NCBI GenBank assembly: GCA_002419295.1
Contig: DIFW01000035.1
Span: forward strand, 10,809-25,796
Direction: 5' to 3'
Source of the DNA: Patescibacteria group bacterium UBA5738
GTDB lineage: Bacteria; Patescibacteriota; Minisyncoccia; Minisyncoccales; UBA5738
DNA length: 14,988 bases
In this document: one piece after another, positions 1 through 6,449 of the stretch
How the letters are laid out: each line of letters starts with the position of its first letter
Numbering within the stretch: the stretch's first letter is position 1
Made by a program: the position numbers and the translations under genes
Notes under the pieces: model-generated
Told to the model about the DNA's origin: nothing
Seen by the model: only the letters and a program-made list of their open reading frames with translations
Databases searched by the model: none

Positions 1-579
1 GCGCGCGAAAATATTGACGAAAACAAAAAAATCACCCTCACCGCTTCGATGCTGGCGCCGGCGGGGAACAGTCCCGTTCTCTATGCCGGGCGGGAAATCG
101 ATATCATCACTCTTCTCAAAGCGGCGCTCATCCAGTCGAGCAACGATGCCGCCGAGGCGCTGGCGCAGGCCGCGGGCAAGGAAAAATTTTTGGCGCTGAT
201 GAATCAAAAAGCCGCCGAATTGGGAATGAAGAACACCGTCTTTTTGGATCCTTGCGGACTGAATCCCGAGAACAAATCAACGCCCGCGGATTTGGCAAAA
301 TTGGTCGCCTATGTTTATCGCGACCATCCCGAAATTCTGGCCATCGTCAAGAGCAATGATTTTTGGCTGGAAGACGAATCCGGCGCGTGGATGAAATTTC
401 AAAATGTGAACAATTTTTATCCTTTGGCCGCGTTTGTGGGCGGCAAAACCGGTTATTTGCCCGAGGCCAAACAGGCGATTGCCTCGGTGTTTGAAGTGAA
501 AGGAAAACCGGTGGCGATCGTGGTGCTCTATTCGGCCAACCGCCAAAACGATGTTTTTCGCATTCTGGAAAAGCTCTAA
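1..579 (+). CDS. Serine-type D-Ala-D-Ala carboxypeptidase (PBP5/DacA-like, peptidase S11), 5'-truncated by window edge
   Basis: The reading frame is open from base 1, so the N-terminus and the SxxK active-site motif lie outside the window. What remains carries the second catalytic motif as SSN (bases 136-144, in the context SSNDAAEAL, where the family usually has SxN-DA) and the third motif as KTG (in VGGKTGY, about bases 445-453). The spacing between the two motifs fits peptidase S11. The family removes the terminal D-Ala from peptidoglycan stem peptides outside the cytoplasmic membrane. The protein ends soon after the catalytic domain, with no visible extra C-terminal domain or amphipathic anchor. 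The Met at base 49 is internal, because good S11 sequence precedes it (ENIDENKKITLTAS). No obvious terminator follows; the next gene starts about 110 bp downstream. Family assignment is confident; the substrate is inferred. Confidence 0.93.
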   Translation, partial: ARENIDENKKITLTASMLAPAGNSPVLYAGREIDIITLLKAALIQSSNDAAEALAQAAGKEKFLALMNQKAAELGMKNTVFLDPCGLNPENKSTPADLAKLVAYVYRDHPEILAIVKSNDFWLEDESGAWMKFQNVNNFYPLAAFVGGKTGYLPEAKQAIASVFEVKGKPVAIVVLYSANRQNDVFRILEKL

Positions 580-614
580 TCCCAAATTTAATTTGTATTT
601 GGATTCGGCAAAAC

Positions 615-642
615 TTGACAAATTTAAAATTAAGTTCAGAAT
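615..642 (+). promoter_or_regulatory. Candidate promoter for the surface-protein gene
   Basis: A consensus -35 hexamer TTGACA at 615-620 is followed after 16 bp by CAGAAT at 637-642 (4/6 to TATAAT). It lies about 50 bp upstream of the ATG at 693. The -10 is weak, so this is a tentative call. Confidence 0.35.
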
Positions 643-677
643 GGCCGCAAGCTAAAGTTCATTGTCAAAAACTAAAA

Positions 678-684
678 AAGGAGG
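678..684 (+). promoter_or_regulatory. Strong Shine-Dalgarno sequence deciding the start at 693
   Basis: AAGGAGG at 678-684, 8 nt before the ATG at 693. This is the only textbook SD in the window. It shows that the in-frame TTG at 615 is not the start. Confidence 0.8.
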
Positions 685-692
685 CGAGGGAA

Positions 693-2075
693 ATGCTATT
701 CAAGTGGATAATGATGGTAGTATTTATGCCGGTTGCGTTGGCAAGTTCGCCAACGGTCTCTTGCGCCGATTGTATTGGTGCCGGCGATATTTCTACCGAT
801 GGCACTAATTCGTGGCAAACTTTTTATGCCAAAGAGGGCAGTCGAATTGTCTTAACGGGAAGCTCCGGTTTTTGGGAAGATCATGACCGCAGAATTGGCG
901 ACGGAAGTTCGTGGAGCTTTACTGCAATAAACGATGTTGAATATGTTTTAAATACGGCAAAGGGAAAATTTTTTGCAACGATAATCGTCAATCCGCTGTC
1001 GTCCTGCGTTCCCGAATGGCAATCGGAGATTTTGATTGACGGCGACGAATATGAGAAAGACAATGTCAAAATCGTTGCCGCCGGCGAGGAACTTGATTTT
1101 GCCGTGAGAGTCAAGGGCGATTGCAAGAATTATCAAATTGAATGGAGTGTTGATCCGTCTTCGGCGGTTATTTTCGCCAATTATGGATCGTTATCGACCA
1201 AGGGATATATTCCTGATGTTTATTCTGGCAAGAATCCCGCGGTAACGGTGGCCCTCATCTCCGAGAACGGAGAGAGGCGGCGCGAGCAGACCATCAATCT
1301 GATGGTTAGAAAAAATTCCGCTCCGGCGATTAAAATAAAAGTTGGTTCTGCAATTGCCTCATACACATCTTTTGAAGTTTCTTTTGCAGGGTCAACCACC
1401 GGCAAATCCAGCAACGAGGATGGCGATTATATCGCTAAGATTGAGGCTTGGCTAAAAGATGCCCGCGGTGAGTTGGTAAGCCATAGTCAAAAAACTATGG
1501 ATCAAGAAAAGACTTTACCGGTTCTGACCCTGAAAACGGGGCCGATGGGAGCATACAATCTGACCGCGCGGATAACCGACAAATACGGCGAAAGCGCGGA
1601 AAAGACCATGACGATTCTGGTTGCCGAAAAAGGCGACAGCGGCAGGGATAAGCCGATAATTGATATGCCACCGGACATTTATTGTGTTGCCGGGGAGCCA
1701 TGCGATGTCAGTGTTCATAGCGCCGATAAAGATATTTTCATAGAATATTTTTATCAAGGAAAAAAAATGGTTAAGCCATTTAAGTTTTCTCCCGGCAATC
1801 AAGAAGTTCTTATCAAGGCATATTATCTTGACGAGAATGGCAGGCGGAAAAACTTAATCACAATAACCGTATGGGTCCATGTGGTTGCCAACGAGCCGTC
1901 ACCCGAGGTGATCGCGGTTTCAGCCGAAACCAAACCGGAATCGGGAGATACCGCGGTGAAGCCCCCGCCGCCCGAACTTGAATCATTGCCGTATTGGTGC
2001 GTTCTCGCTGTCTTTCTCTGCGCCGTTGCGGCGATGCGACGGCGGCACTCAAAGCGGCAAAAACCCAAAAGCTGA
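693..2075 (+). CDS. Secreted surface protein with Ig/PKD-like region and C-terminal membrane anchor
   Basis: This 460-residue protein is not a named family I recognise. The start at 693 is set by the strong AAGGAGG upstream and gives a clean signal peptide (MLFKWIMMVVFMPVALASS), followed in the mature protein by a CADC motif. The body is rich in beta-strand-like segments typical of bacterial Ig/PKD-type modules; one stretch (about residues 208-320) ends in a PKD-like AYNLTARITDKYGES. Near residue 415-430 there is a Pro/Glu-rich linker (PPPPELESLP), followed by one hydrophobic helix (PYWCVLAVFLCAVAAM) and a basic tail (RRRHSKRQKPKS). This predicts an outward-facing protein anchored by one C-terminal membrane helix. 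The anchor resembles a sortase/archaeosortase-type tail in shape, but no LPxTG or PEF motif is visible. A role in surface contact or cell-envelope structure is inference. The gene is monocistronic, with a terminator on its stop codon. Confidence 0.8.
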   Translation: MLFKWIMMVVFMPVALASSPTVSCADCIGAGDISTDGTNSWQTFYAKEGSRIVLTGSSGFWEDHDRRIGDGSSWSFTAINDVEYVLNTAKGKFFATIIVNPLSSCVPEWQSEILIDGDEYEKDNVKIVAAGEELDFAVRVKGDCKNYQIEWSVDPSSAVIFANYGSLSTKGYIPDVYSGKNPAVTVALISENGERRREQTINLMVRKNSAPAIKIKVGSAIASYTSFEVSFAGSTTGKSSNEDGDYIAKIEAWLKDARGELVSHSQKTMDQEKTLPVLTLKTGPMGAYNLTARITDKYGESAEKTMTILVAEKGDSGRDKPIIDMPPDIYCVAGEPCDVSVHSADKDIFIEYFYQGKKMVKPFKFSPGNQEVLIKAYYLDENGRRKNLITITVWVHVVANEPSPEVIAVSAETKPESGDTAVKPPPPELESLPYWCVLAVFLCAVAAMRRRHSKRQKPKS

Positions 2076-2096
2076 TCCATATCAGCTATTTTTTTT
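2070..2096 (+). terminator. Rho-independent terminator of the surface-protein gene
   Basis: A 7-bp stem AGCTGAT/ATCAGCT (2070-2076 with 2081-2087), loop CCAT, then A and eight T. The stem includes the TGA stop codon at 2073-2075. Confidence 0.75.
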
Positions 2097-2116
2097 GGCT
2101 CCGCTTGCGTTTTTGG

Positions 2117-2153
2117 TGGACTTCTTTGCGTAATAGTGGTATAAGGGTATAAA
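2117..2153 (+). promoter_or_regulatory. Promoter of the SWIB-domain gene
   Basis: TGGACT (2117-2122), 17 bp, then TATAAG (2140-2145) preceded by an extended -10 TG (2137-2138). An overlapping alternative is TTGCGT (2126-2131), 16 bp, TATAAA (2148-2153). Either would give a leader of about 20-35 nt. Confidence 0.55.
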
Positions 2154-2179
2154 GGTTAGTGAATATAAAAAAAATAAAT

Positions 2180-2437
2180 ATGGCAAAAAAAGTCAATTCG
2201 GCCTTTATGAAGCCGATGAATATCAGTTCCGAGTTAGCTACTATCGTGGGCAATGGTCCGATGCCCCGTTCTGAAGTTGTTAAAAAACTTTGGGAGTATA
2301 TCAAGAAGAATAATCTTCAAGATCCCAAAAACAAACGCAACATCAACGCCGATGCCAATCTGCAAGCGGTGTTCGGCGGCAAGAAAGTGGTCAATATGTT
2401 TGAAATGACCAAACTGGTTTCCGCCCACCTTTCGTAA
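2180..2437 (+). CDS. SWIB/MDM2-domain protein
   Basis: An 85-residue protein that is essentially one SWIB domain: MNISSELATIVGNGPMPRSEVVKKLWEYI, then NNLQDPKNKRNINADANLQAVFG and a C-terminal helix (MFEMTKLVSAHL). This is the classic SWIB pattern (start of fold, LWxYIKxNNLQDPxNKRxI, DxxLxxxFG). The family is known from eukaryotic SWI/SNF complexes and MDM2. Short stand-alone copies occur in Chlamydiae, some Proteobacteria and CPR genomes, where their role is unproven but a chromatin- or topology-related function is suspected. I chose the ATG at 2180 rather than the in-frame GTG at 2159 because the latter would start at the promoter edge. No SD is visible; the upstream region is A-rich. The gene is monocistronic between its own promoter and a shared terminator. 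Confidence 0.9.
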   Translation: MAKKVNSAFMKPMNISSELATIVGNGPMPRSEVVKKLWEYIKKNNLQDPKNKRNINADANLQAVFGGKKVVNMFEMTKLVSAHLS

Positions 2438-2451
2438 TTTTGATTTTCGCG

Positions 2452-2490
2452 AAAACAAAAACAGAGGCAAGGCCTCTGTTTTTGTTTTTA
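2452..2490. terminator. Bidirectional rho-independent terminator
   Basis: A perfect 17-bp stem (2452-2468 with 2472-2488) with a 3-nt loop (AAG). The G+C core is CAGAGGC/GCCTCTG, and A-rich and T-rich outer arms give a U-tract in either direction. It sits between the convergent SWIB (+) and desulfoferrodoxin (-) genes and probably serves both. Confidence 0.9.
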
Positions 2491-2495
2491 AAAAA

Positions 2496-2909
2496 CTATT
2501 TAGCGGCTATTTTTATTTCCCAGAGGCCGTGAACATTGCAGTAGGCGCGGGCGCCCACGATGTTCATCCGGGTCTGGAACTCGGATTCGGGCAAGTCGGC
2601 GGGTTTTAAAAATTTCTTGCCTGATTTGCCGTCGATAGTGTCAATTTCGATCCACTCGATATAATGTTCGGGCGTCATCGGATGCTCCACCGCGCCAATC
2701 TTTATTTTTACCCCGTCCTTGCCGCTGCAAACATTGGCCGGAAGCTCCGCCAGCGCCGGCAGGTGCTTCTCGGTACCCTCGTCCGAAGTTTTTGCGACTT
2801 GCAACTCCATGGACTGTCCACAGCAAACCAATTGCCCCGCGCCCGCGCGTAAAACCTCAACAATATTCCCGCAAACCGCGCACTTATAAATCTCCTTAAA
2901 TTGTGCCAT
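2496..2909 (-). CDS. dfx: Desulfoferrodoxin (class I/2Fe superoxide reductase)
   Basis: This 137-residue protein has both modules of the two-iron superoxide reductases. The N-terminal desulforedoxin-type centre has C10, C13 (CAVC) and the adjacent pair C29-C30. The catalytic SOR domain has E47-K48-H49, H76 and H82 (in EHPMTPEHYIEWIEI) and C124-x-x-H127 (in YCNVHGLWE), matching the known His4-Cys iron ligands and the catalytic Glu/Lys. The family reduces superoxide to peroxide in the cytoplasm without making O2, using electrons from rubredoxin or similar donors. It is typical of anaerobes and microaerophiles. The gene is the last of the minus-strand Cdd1-rsgA-dfx series but is 73 bp from rsgA, so it may have its own promoter; I see only weak A+T-rich candidates in 2910-2982. 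No rubredoxin or peroxidase is nearby. Confidence 0.96.
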   Translation of the reverse strand: MAQFKEIYKCAVCGNIVEVLRAGAGQLVCCGQSMELQVAKTSDEGTEKHLPALAELPANVCSGKDGVKIKIGAVEHPMTPEHYIEWIEIDTIDGKSGKKFLKPADLPESEFQTRMNIVGARAYCNVHGLWEIKIAAK

Positions 2910-2982
2910 GTGTTTTTATTATTATCTGCTAATAGCTTAACATAAAAGCCGCCCATCTTGTATCGATATTCTTGTTGATTTT

Positions 2983-4101
2983 TTAATAATCTTTATGGCC
3001 TTGCGCTTTTAACTGTTTTTTTGCGGTTTTGAGGAACTTTCCGAAGTTGCGGTCTTTTTGTCTTTTTTCGAGTTCGTTCATTTCGTAGAATTCCGATTCG
3101 GTTTTCAATTTGGCGTAATTGTTGAATTTGTCTTCGTCCAATTTGCCGGATTCAATCGCGGACAGCACCGCGCACCCGGTCTCATGGGTGTGGGTGCAGT
3201 CGGCGTATTTGCAATTCAAGGCCAGCGCGGTTATTTCGGCAAACAAATCATCAATTCCGGCGCCCGCGTCTGCCATCCCCACTTCTCTCATCCCGGGATT
3301 ATCGATCACAATGCCGCCGCCCATCGGGCGAGCTTCGCCAACGGGCGAGCCATTTTCCAAAAAATACATTTCCCGACCGGTGGTGGTGTGCCGGCCCCGG
3401 TCGGTGCGGAGATCAATTTCTTTGGTGTCGATGATTTTCTTGCCGATCAGTTTGTTGATCAAAGACGATTTTCCCACGCCCGACGATCCCAGGAAACAAT
3501 AAGTTTTCCCTTTTTCCAAATATCGTTTCAATTTATCCAATCCTGTTTCGGCCAGAGTGCTCGTCGCGATAATGTCAATATCGCCAAACCGCGTTTTTAT
3601 TCGCGCCATTTTTTCTTCCAACTCTTCATTTGAGATCAGGTCGATTTTATTAAGAACAACCGCCGTTTTTATCCCGCCGTCATTGGCAATGGCAAAATAT
3701 CTTTCAAAACGGTTCAAGCTGAAATCGCTGTCAACGGATTCAACGGCAAACGCGATATCGATATTCGCCGCGATTATCTGGACATCGTTTTTACCCACGC
3801 ATTTCCTTTTTATAATGGTTTTTCGCGGCAACACGCCATGGATTGCCGCCTGCCCTCCGCCAAGATCGGTAATCGCCGCCCAATCGCCCACGGCCGGATA
3901 ATCTTCCCGGGACCGGGCGGCAAACATTTGCTTTCCCGTGATTTTTGCGGAATATTCGCCCTTGGTATTTTTTACCCGGTAAGCTCCTTTGTATTCGGCG
4001 ATAACCCGCGCAACCGCAAAACCGTCCCATCCCAAACCTATCCGATTGGCTTCAAAAAATTCCCCATACCCCAAATCTTCAAGTTGTAATCCGTTTTCCA
4101 T
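2983..4101 (-). CDS. rsgA: Ribosome small-subunit-dependent GTPase A
   Basis: A 372-residue circularly permuted GTPase with the order diagnostic of RsgA/YjeQ. An N-terminal OB-fold region (about 25-100) is followed by G4 as NKID (151-154), a G5-like TSTLAETG, G1/Walker A GSSGVGKS (205-212), the switch region with GRHTTT (236-241) and G3 as DNPG (267-270; usually DTPG). The C-terminal zinc motif has C297, C302, H304 and C310 (CKYADCTHTHETGC). The protein works in late 30S subunit maturation. It is slightly longer than many RsgA proteins, with an extra stretch before G3 (ENGSPVGEARPMGG). The gene starts 8 bp after the stop of the Cdd1-like gene, so the two are probably co-transcribed from a promoter near 4450-4490. 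No SD is visible. Confidence 0.96.
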   Translation of the reverse strand: MENGLQLEDLGYGEFFEANRIGLGWDGFAVARVIAEYKGAYRVKNTKGEYSAKITGKQMFAARSREDYPAVGDWAAITDLGGGQAAIHGVLPRKTIIKRKCVGKNDVQIIAANIDIAFAVESVDSDFSLNRFERYFAIANDGGIKTAVVLNKIDLISNEELEEKMARIKTRFGDIDIIATSTLAETGLDKLKRYLEKGKTYCFLGSSGVGKSSLINKLIGKKIIDTKEIDLRTDRGRHTTTGREMYFLENGSPVGEARPMGGGIVIDNPGMREVGMADAGAGIDDLFAEITALALNCKYADCTHTHETGCAVLSAIESGKLDEDKFNNYAKLKTESEFYEMNELEKRQKDRNFGKFLKTAKKQLKAQGHKDY

Positions 4102-4109
4102 TTTTTTAA

Positions 4110-4370
4110 TTATTTTTTATCTTTCCAGTTCCACCACTTTAATTTTTCGGGATTCGGATTGTCAGTTTCCGCAAAATATACCGCTTCGCGGAATACATAT
4201 AACAAACATCTGTCTTGAATCGCGCCCGCGAACCGGTTGGATTGTTCGTATAACTTTTCCGGGTCTTTACCCTTCAAATCCGCGACGGAGCGGATGCCGA
4301 TATCCCGCAAGTCCCGCGCGATGCTTTTACCAACCCCGGGAATTTTTCGCAAATCACAATTTTGATCCAT
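4110..4370 (-). CDS. Cdd1-like helix-hairpin-helix protein (pathogenicity-locus family)
   Basis: An 86-residue protein from the ATG at 4370. It opens with an HhH motif (LRKIPGVGKSIARDLRDIGI), then SVADLKGKDPEKLYEQ, a cysteine region (QDRCLLYVFREAVYFA) and a C-terminal LKWWNWKDKK. This matches the small bacterial Cdd1/pathogenicity-locus family, whose members resemble DNA-binding HhH proteins; no biochemical function is established. An in-frame TTG at 4439 would add 23 residues (MNYETIKFKYFEGF...). That start would sit only about 6 nt downstream of the predicted transcription start in the 4447-4489 element, so it cannot be excluded. The domain itself starts after the ATG. The gene is first in a probable operon with rsgA (8-bp gap), a link that hints at a nucleic-acid or ribosome-related role, but this is inference. 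Confidence 0.85.
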   Translation of the reverse strand: MDQNCDLRKIPGVGKSIARDLRDIGIRSVADLKGKDPEKLYEQSNRFAGAIQDRCLLYVFREAVYFAETDNPNPEKLKWWNWKDKK

Positions 4371-4446
4371 ATTCAAAGATTTTTTTGGCGGATATTGGAA
4401 TCCTTCAAAGTATTTGAATTTAATTGTTTCGTAATTCAAAGTTATT

Positions 4447-4489
4447 ATTTAAATCATATTTAAATACGATTTAAATATAACATTTAAAA
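4447..4489 (-). promoter_or_regulatory. Promoter/operator with 11-bp-phased ATTTAAAT boxes upstream of Cdd1-rsgA
   Basis: Three perfect ATTTAAAT boxes begin at 4447, 4458 and 4469, exactly 11 bp apart, with a fourth imperfect box (ATTTAAAA) at 4482. Bases 4456-4485 match 9101-9130, in front of the AbrB-like gene, at 27 of 30 positions in the same orientation. On the minus strand a -10-like TATGAT lies at 4453-4458 and a weak -35-like GTTATA 17 bp upstream at 4476-4481. The phasing implies repeated protein contacts on one DNA face. Binding by the AbrB-like protein is inference. Confidence 0.6.
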
Positions 4490-4539
4490 ACCACCATACC
4501 AAAAATCGTCAGCCGCTTTAGCGTGGAAGAGGACGCAAA

Positions 4540-4568
4540 CAGAGGGTTAGAGAGGGCTAAACCCTCTG
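4540..4568 (-). terminator. Hairpin downstream of the seven-gene operon (probable terminator)
   Basis: A stem CAGAGGGTT/AACCCTCTG (4540-4548 with 4560-4568), extendable by CTA/TAG pairing with one bulge. It lies 87 bp beyond the last operon gene. The minus-strand U-run after it is short (GTTTGCG), so it may be a weak terminator or an mRNA 3'-end protecting hairpin. Bases 4569-4654 hold nothing else I can support. Confidence 0.45.
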
Positions 4569-4654
4569 AAATTTTTGGCAAAAATCAGAGCCGAAACTAT
4601 ATTTCTTTCTATTTCTCGCATATTAAGATGATACATTTTTTTGCTAACCGGCAA

Positions 4655-5137
4655 TTAAATTTTCAAAATGTTAGCAAGTGTGGGATAAGAAAAATAAACA
4701 ACAGCATTGAACGATTGGTCAATCAGTTCAATCATTTCCATTTTCGGCCGTTCGATAAGGCTAAATCCTGGCTTGCCAAGATATTTTTTCTTAAAATTTT
4801 CATAATTGGCCACAGTAAAATCCGCATCGCCCATTTCTTTGCGCCTTGAATCAGGCCGCCTTATTTTCAAAAGTTCCAGTTTGCCCGCTACGGTCGGAAG
4901 CAAAGCAATCTGGAAAACCGGTCCCATTGCCGTATCTTGCACTATTTTACCCAGTTGGCACGCCAAACTAACCAACTCTTGATATTCCGCTTCGCTTTGT
5001 GAAAAAACACAGGCATAATTGACTGGTGCTTTTCCTTCGCCGGTTTTTGTAGCACATAACCGTTGCGCTTCAATTACAATTTTTTGTATATGTTTTTTTA
5101 GTTTTTCAATTTTCATTGGGTCTATGTTTTTCCCCAT
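4655..5137 (-). CDS. Conserved-looking hypothetical protein with an RRPDxRRxExGDADF core
   Basis: I do not recognise a named family for this 160-residue soluble protein. It has an N-terminal helical part (KIEKLKKHIQKIVIEAQRLC) and a middle region with AMGPVFQIALLPTVAGKLELLKIRRP. A very motif-like core follows (RRPDSRRKEMGDADFTVANYENFKKKY), then a C-terminal PKMEMIELIDQSFNAVVYFSYPTLANIL. The dense run of Arg, Asp and Glu in the core looks like a conserved active or binding site. It begins 6 bp after the S51 peptidase gene and is last in the operon. A second Met eight residues in (5116) could also be the start. No signal peptide or membrane helix is seen. It could be an enzyme of the same small-molecule pathway as its neighbours, but nothing in the sequence proves that. 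Confidence 0.75.
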   Translation of the reverse strand: MGKNIDPMKIEKLKKHIQKIVIEAQRLCATKTGEGKAPVNYACVFSQSEAEYQELVSLACQLGKIVQDTAMGPVFQIALLPTVAGKLELLKIRRPDSRRKEMGDADFTVANYENFKKKYLGKPGFSLIERPKMEMIELIDQSFNAVVYFSYPTLANILKI

Positions 5138-5143
5138 ATTCTT

Positions 5144-5803
5144 TTATGCATTGATTAAAAACCATTTACCTTCGCTTATCACTTCGACTTTTCCATCAAC
5201 GACTTTTAAGGCAGAGTTATCGTCCAAGACATATACTTTTTCCTGAATTTCTTTTGCCAGTTCTTTCATCAAATCCTCTCTAACTTTTTTGAAATAGTAA
5301 GAATTTAGGTGCGGAAAAAAATTAAAATTGACCAATCCCATACACGCCATATTTTGATTTTTATCAAAATCTTCCCCATAAGCGGTTTGCATAATTTTGA
5401 CATCCAAATTTTTACCCGCCACTATACTGCCTGCGCTCACCCCAACATAAACTTTGTTTTTCAAAAACTCTGGCATAACTGATTTAAGGCCGGATTTATC
5501 AATCCATTCCATCAAATAATACTCGTTGCCGCCCTCAAAAAAAATAATATCGGCCTCTTCAAATTTTGGCTTCCAAATGTTCTCTTGAACCGCTGGAATA
5601 TCGGTAATATCAATAGATTTGAAATTTTGTTTTTTCAAATATACCAAATCATCGATAAGCCAAGTTTTGTCCCCCTTTTCCATATTTGACGCGGTAAGAA
5701 CAAAGACCGCCGAAGTATCTTCGGGTTTCTTGCCAACCAAATCAAACAAAGCCTTTTCAATCGATTTATTAGTTATCCCTCCCGAAGTAAGCAATAGTTT
5801 CAT
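5144..5803 (-). CDS. Peptidase S51 family protein (PepE/type 1 glutamine-amidotransferase-like fold)
   Basis: This 219-residue protein opens with MKLLLTSGGI, the first strand and loop typical of S51. It contains FFEGGNEYYLMEW (about 88-100), the nucleophile elbow GVSAGSIVAG with Ser123, and a histidine region FNFFPHLN with His165. The family includes alpha-aspartyl dipeptidase PepE and cyanophycinase and is structurally a flavodoxin-like/GATase-1 fold in which Ser replaces Cys. The length is close to PepE (about 230). Substrate specificity cannot be read from the sequence; many stand-alone S51 proteins in CPR are uncharacterised. It lies 14 bp after the C39-like peptidase gene and 6 bp before the unknown gene, so it sits inside an operon. 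No SD is visible. Confidence 0.88.
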   Translation of the reverse strand: MKLLLTSGGITNKSIEKALFDLVGKKPEDTSAVFVLTASNMEKGDKTWLIDDLVYLKKQNFKSIDITDIPAVQENIWKPKFEEADIIFFEGGNEYYLMEWIDKSGLKSVMPEFLKNKVYVGVSAGSIVAGKNLDVKIMQTAYGEDFDKNQNMACMGLVNFNFFPHLNSYYFKKVREDLMKELAKEIQEKVYVLDDNSALKVVDGKVEVISEGKWFLINA

Positions 5804-5817
5804 AGTTTTTAAAATAG

Positions 5818-6417
5818 TTAATTTTTCAAAACTTCAAATTCCCAAAAACCCGCTGATTTGTCTTTCCCGTGAAATACCATTGCGTCATACATTTTTTTTA
5901 TTTTAACCACTTTCCATTTTGAAGCTTTATATTCGGGGTCAATAATTCTCAACTCGTCATTTTTCAAAACTTTATCCAAAACGCAAACATGCCCATTATG
6001 GGCATCTGCGCCAAACAAAGTGCCCCAATCATAACAAACCAAAACATCCTTATCCTCCTTTTCAATATTGATTAAATAATCTTTGAATTGGCTAAAATTA
6101 TTAAAATTATCTATTAAAACCAAATTCACCCTTAAAGGGATATTTAAATTCTTAAAAACTGTGTTTAGCTCATATTGTTTCTTTCCAATTTGAGTACCAT
6201 AGCCCGCTTTTGGTTTTAAACCAGTCCGCCCGTTCCAAAAATATCTCAATTCTTCTTTCGGCAATGCTAGCCCCATATGATAGCCCAAAAACTCGGCGGG
6301 CAATAACGATATATTGCGCCGAAGCATTATCATTTGTATACAGGTAGGGACGCAACAAAAACGCTGTTGCGTTAAAGGAATATACTTTGAATCGCTTGGG
6401 ACAACTTCTTCTGGCAT
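5818..6417 (-). CDS. C39-like/papain-fold cysteine peptidase domain protein
   Basis: This 199-residue soluble protein has the layout of the peptidase C39-like families. Near the N-terminus a Gln pair (Q17-Q18, oxyanion Gln) precedes C21-C22 in QQRFCCVPTCIQMIM, where CVPT aligns with the usual CGPA. A GxGTQI-like segment lies at about 72-77. A catalytic-type His, H143, is in AHNGHVCVLDKV, and a candidate acidic partner, D160, is in LRIIDPEYKASKWK. There is no signal peptide, transporter domain or adjacent ABC exporter, so a classical bacteriocin-leader peptidase role is not supported. It may be an intracellular peptidase or isopeptidase/amidase-like enzyme acting with the S51 protein 14 bp downstream. 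Assignment is by pattern and the substrate is unknown. Confidence 0.7.
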   Translation of the reverse strand: MPEEVVPSDSKYIPLTQQRFCCVPTCIQMIMLRRNISLLPAEFLGYHMGLALPKEELRYFWNGRTGLKPKAGYGTQIGKKQYELNTVFKNLNIPLRVNLVLIDNFNNFSQFKDYLINIEKEDKDVLVCYDWGTLFGADAHNGHVCVLDKVLKNDELRIIDPEYKASKWKVVKIKKMYDAMVFHGKDKSAGFWEFEVLKN

Positions 6418-6449
6418 ACTTATTGATAATTTTCAAAATTTTGCGCTTT

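Noticed and set aside
615..692. N-terminal extension of the surface protein from a TTG start
   Set aside because: It would place 26 polar residues before a clean signal peptide, and a strong SD directly precedes the ATG at 693.
3058..3633. Long plus-strand reading frame of about 190 codons opposite rsgA
   Set aside because: It is the antisense of a fully conserved GTPase; its product is His/Phe-rich with no recognisable motif.
5818..6417. Bacteriocin-leader peptidase with exporter (complete lantibiotic-like system)
   Set aside because: No ABC transporter domain, no precursor peptide and no modification enzyme beside it; only the peptidase-like fold is supported.
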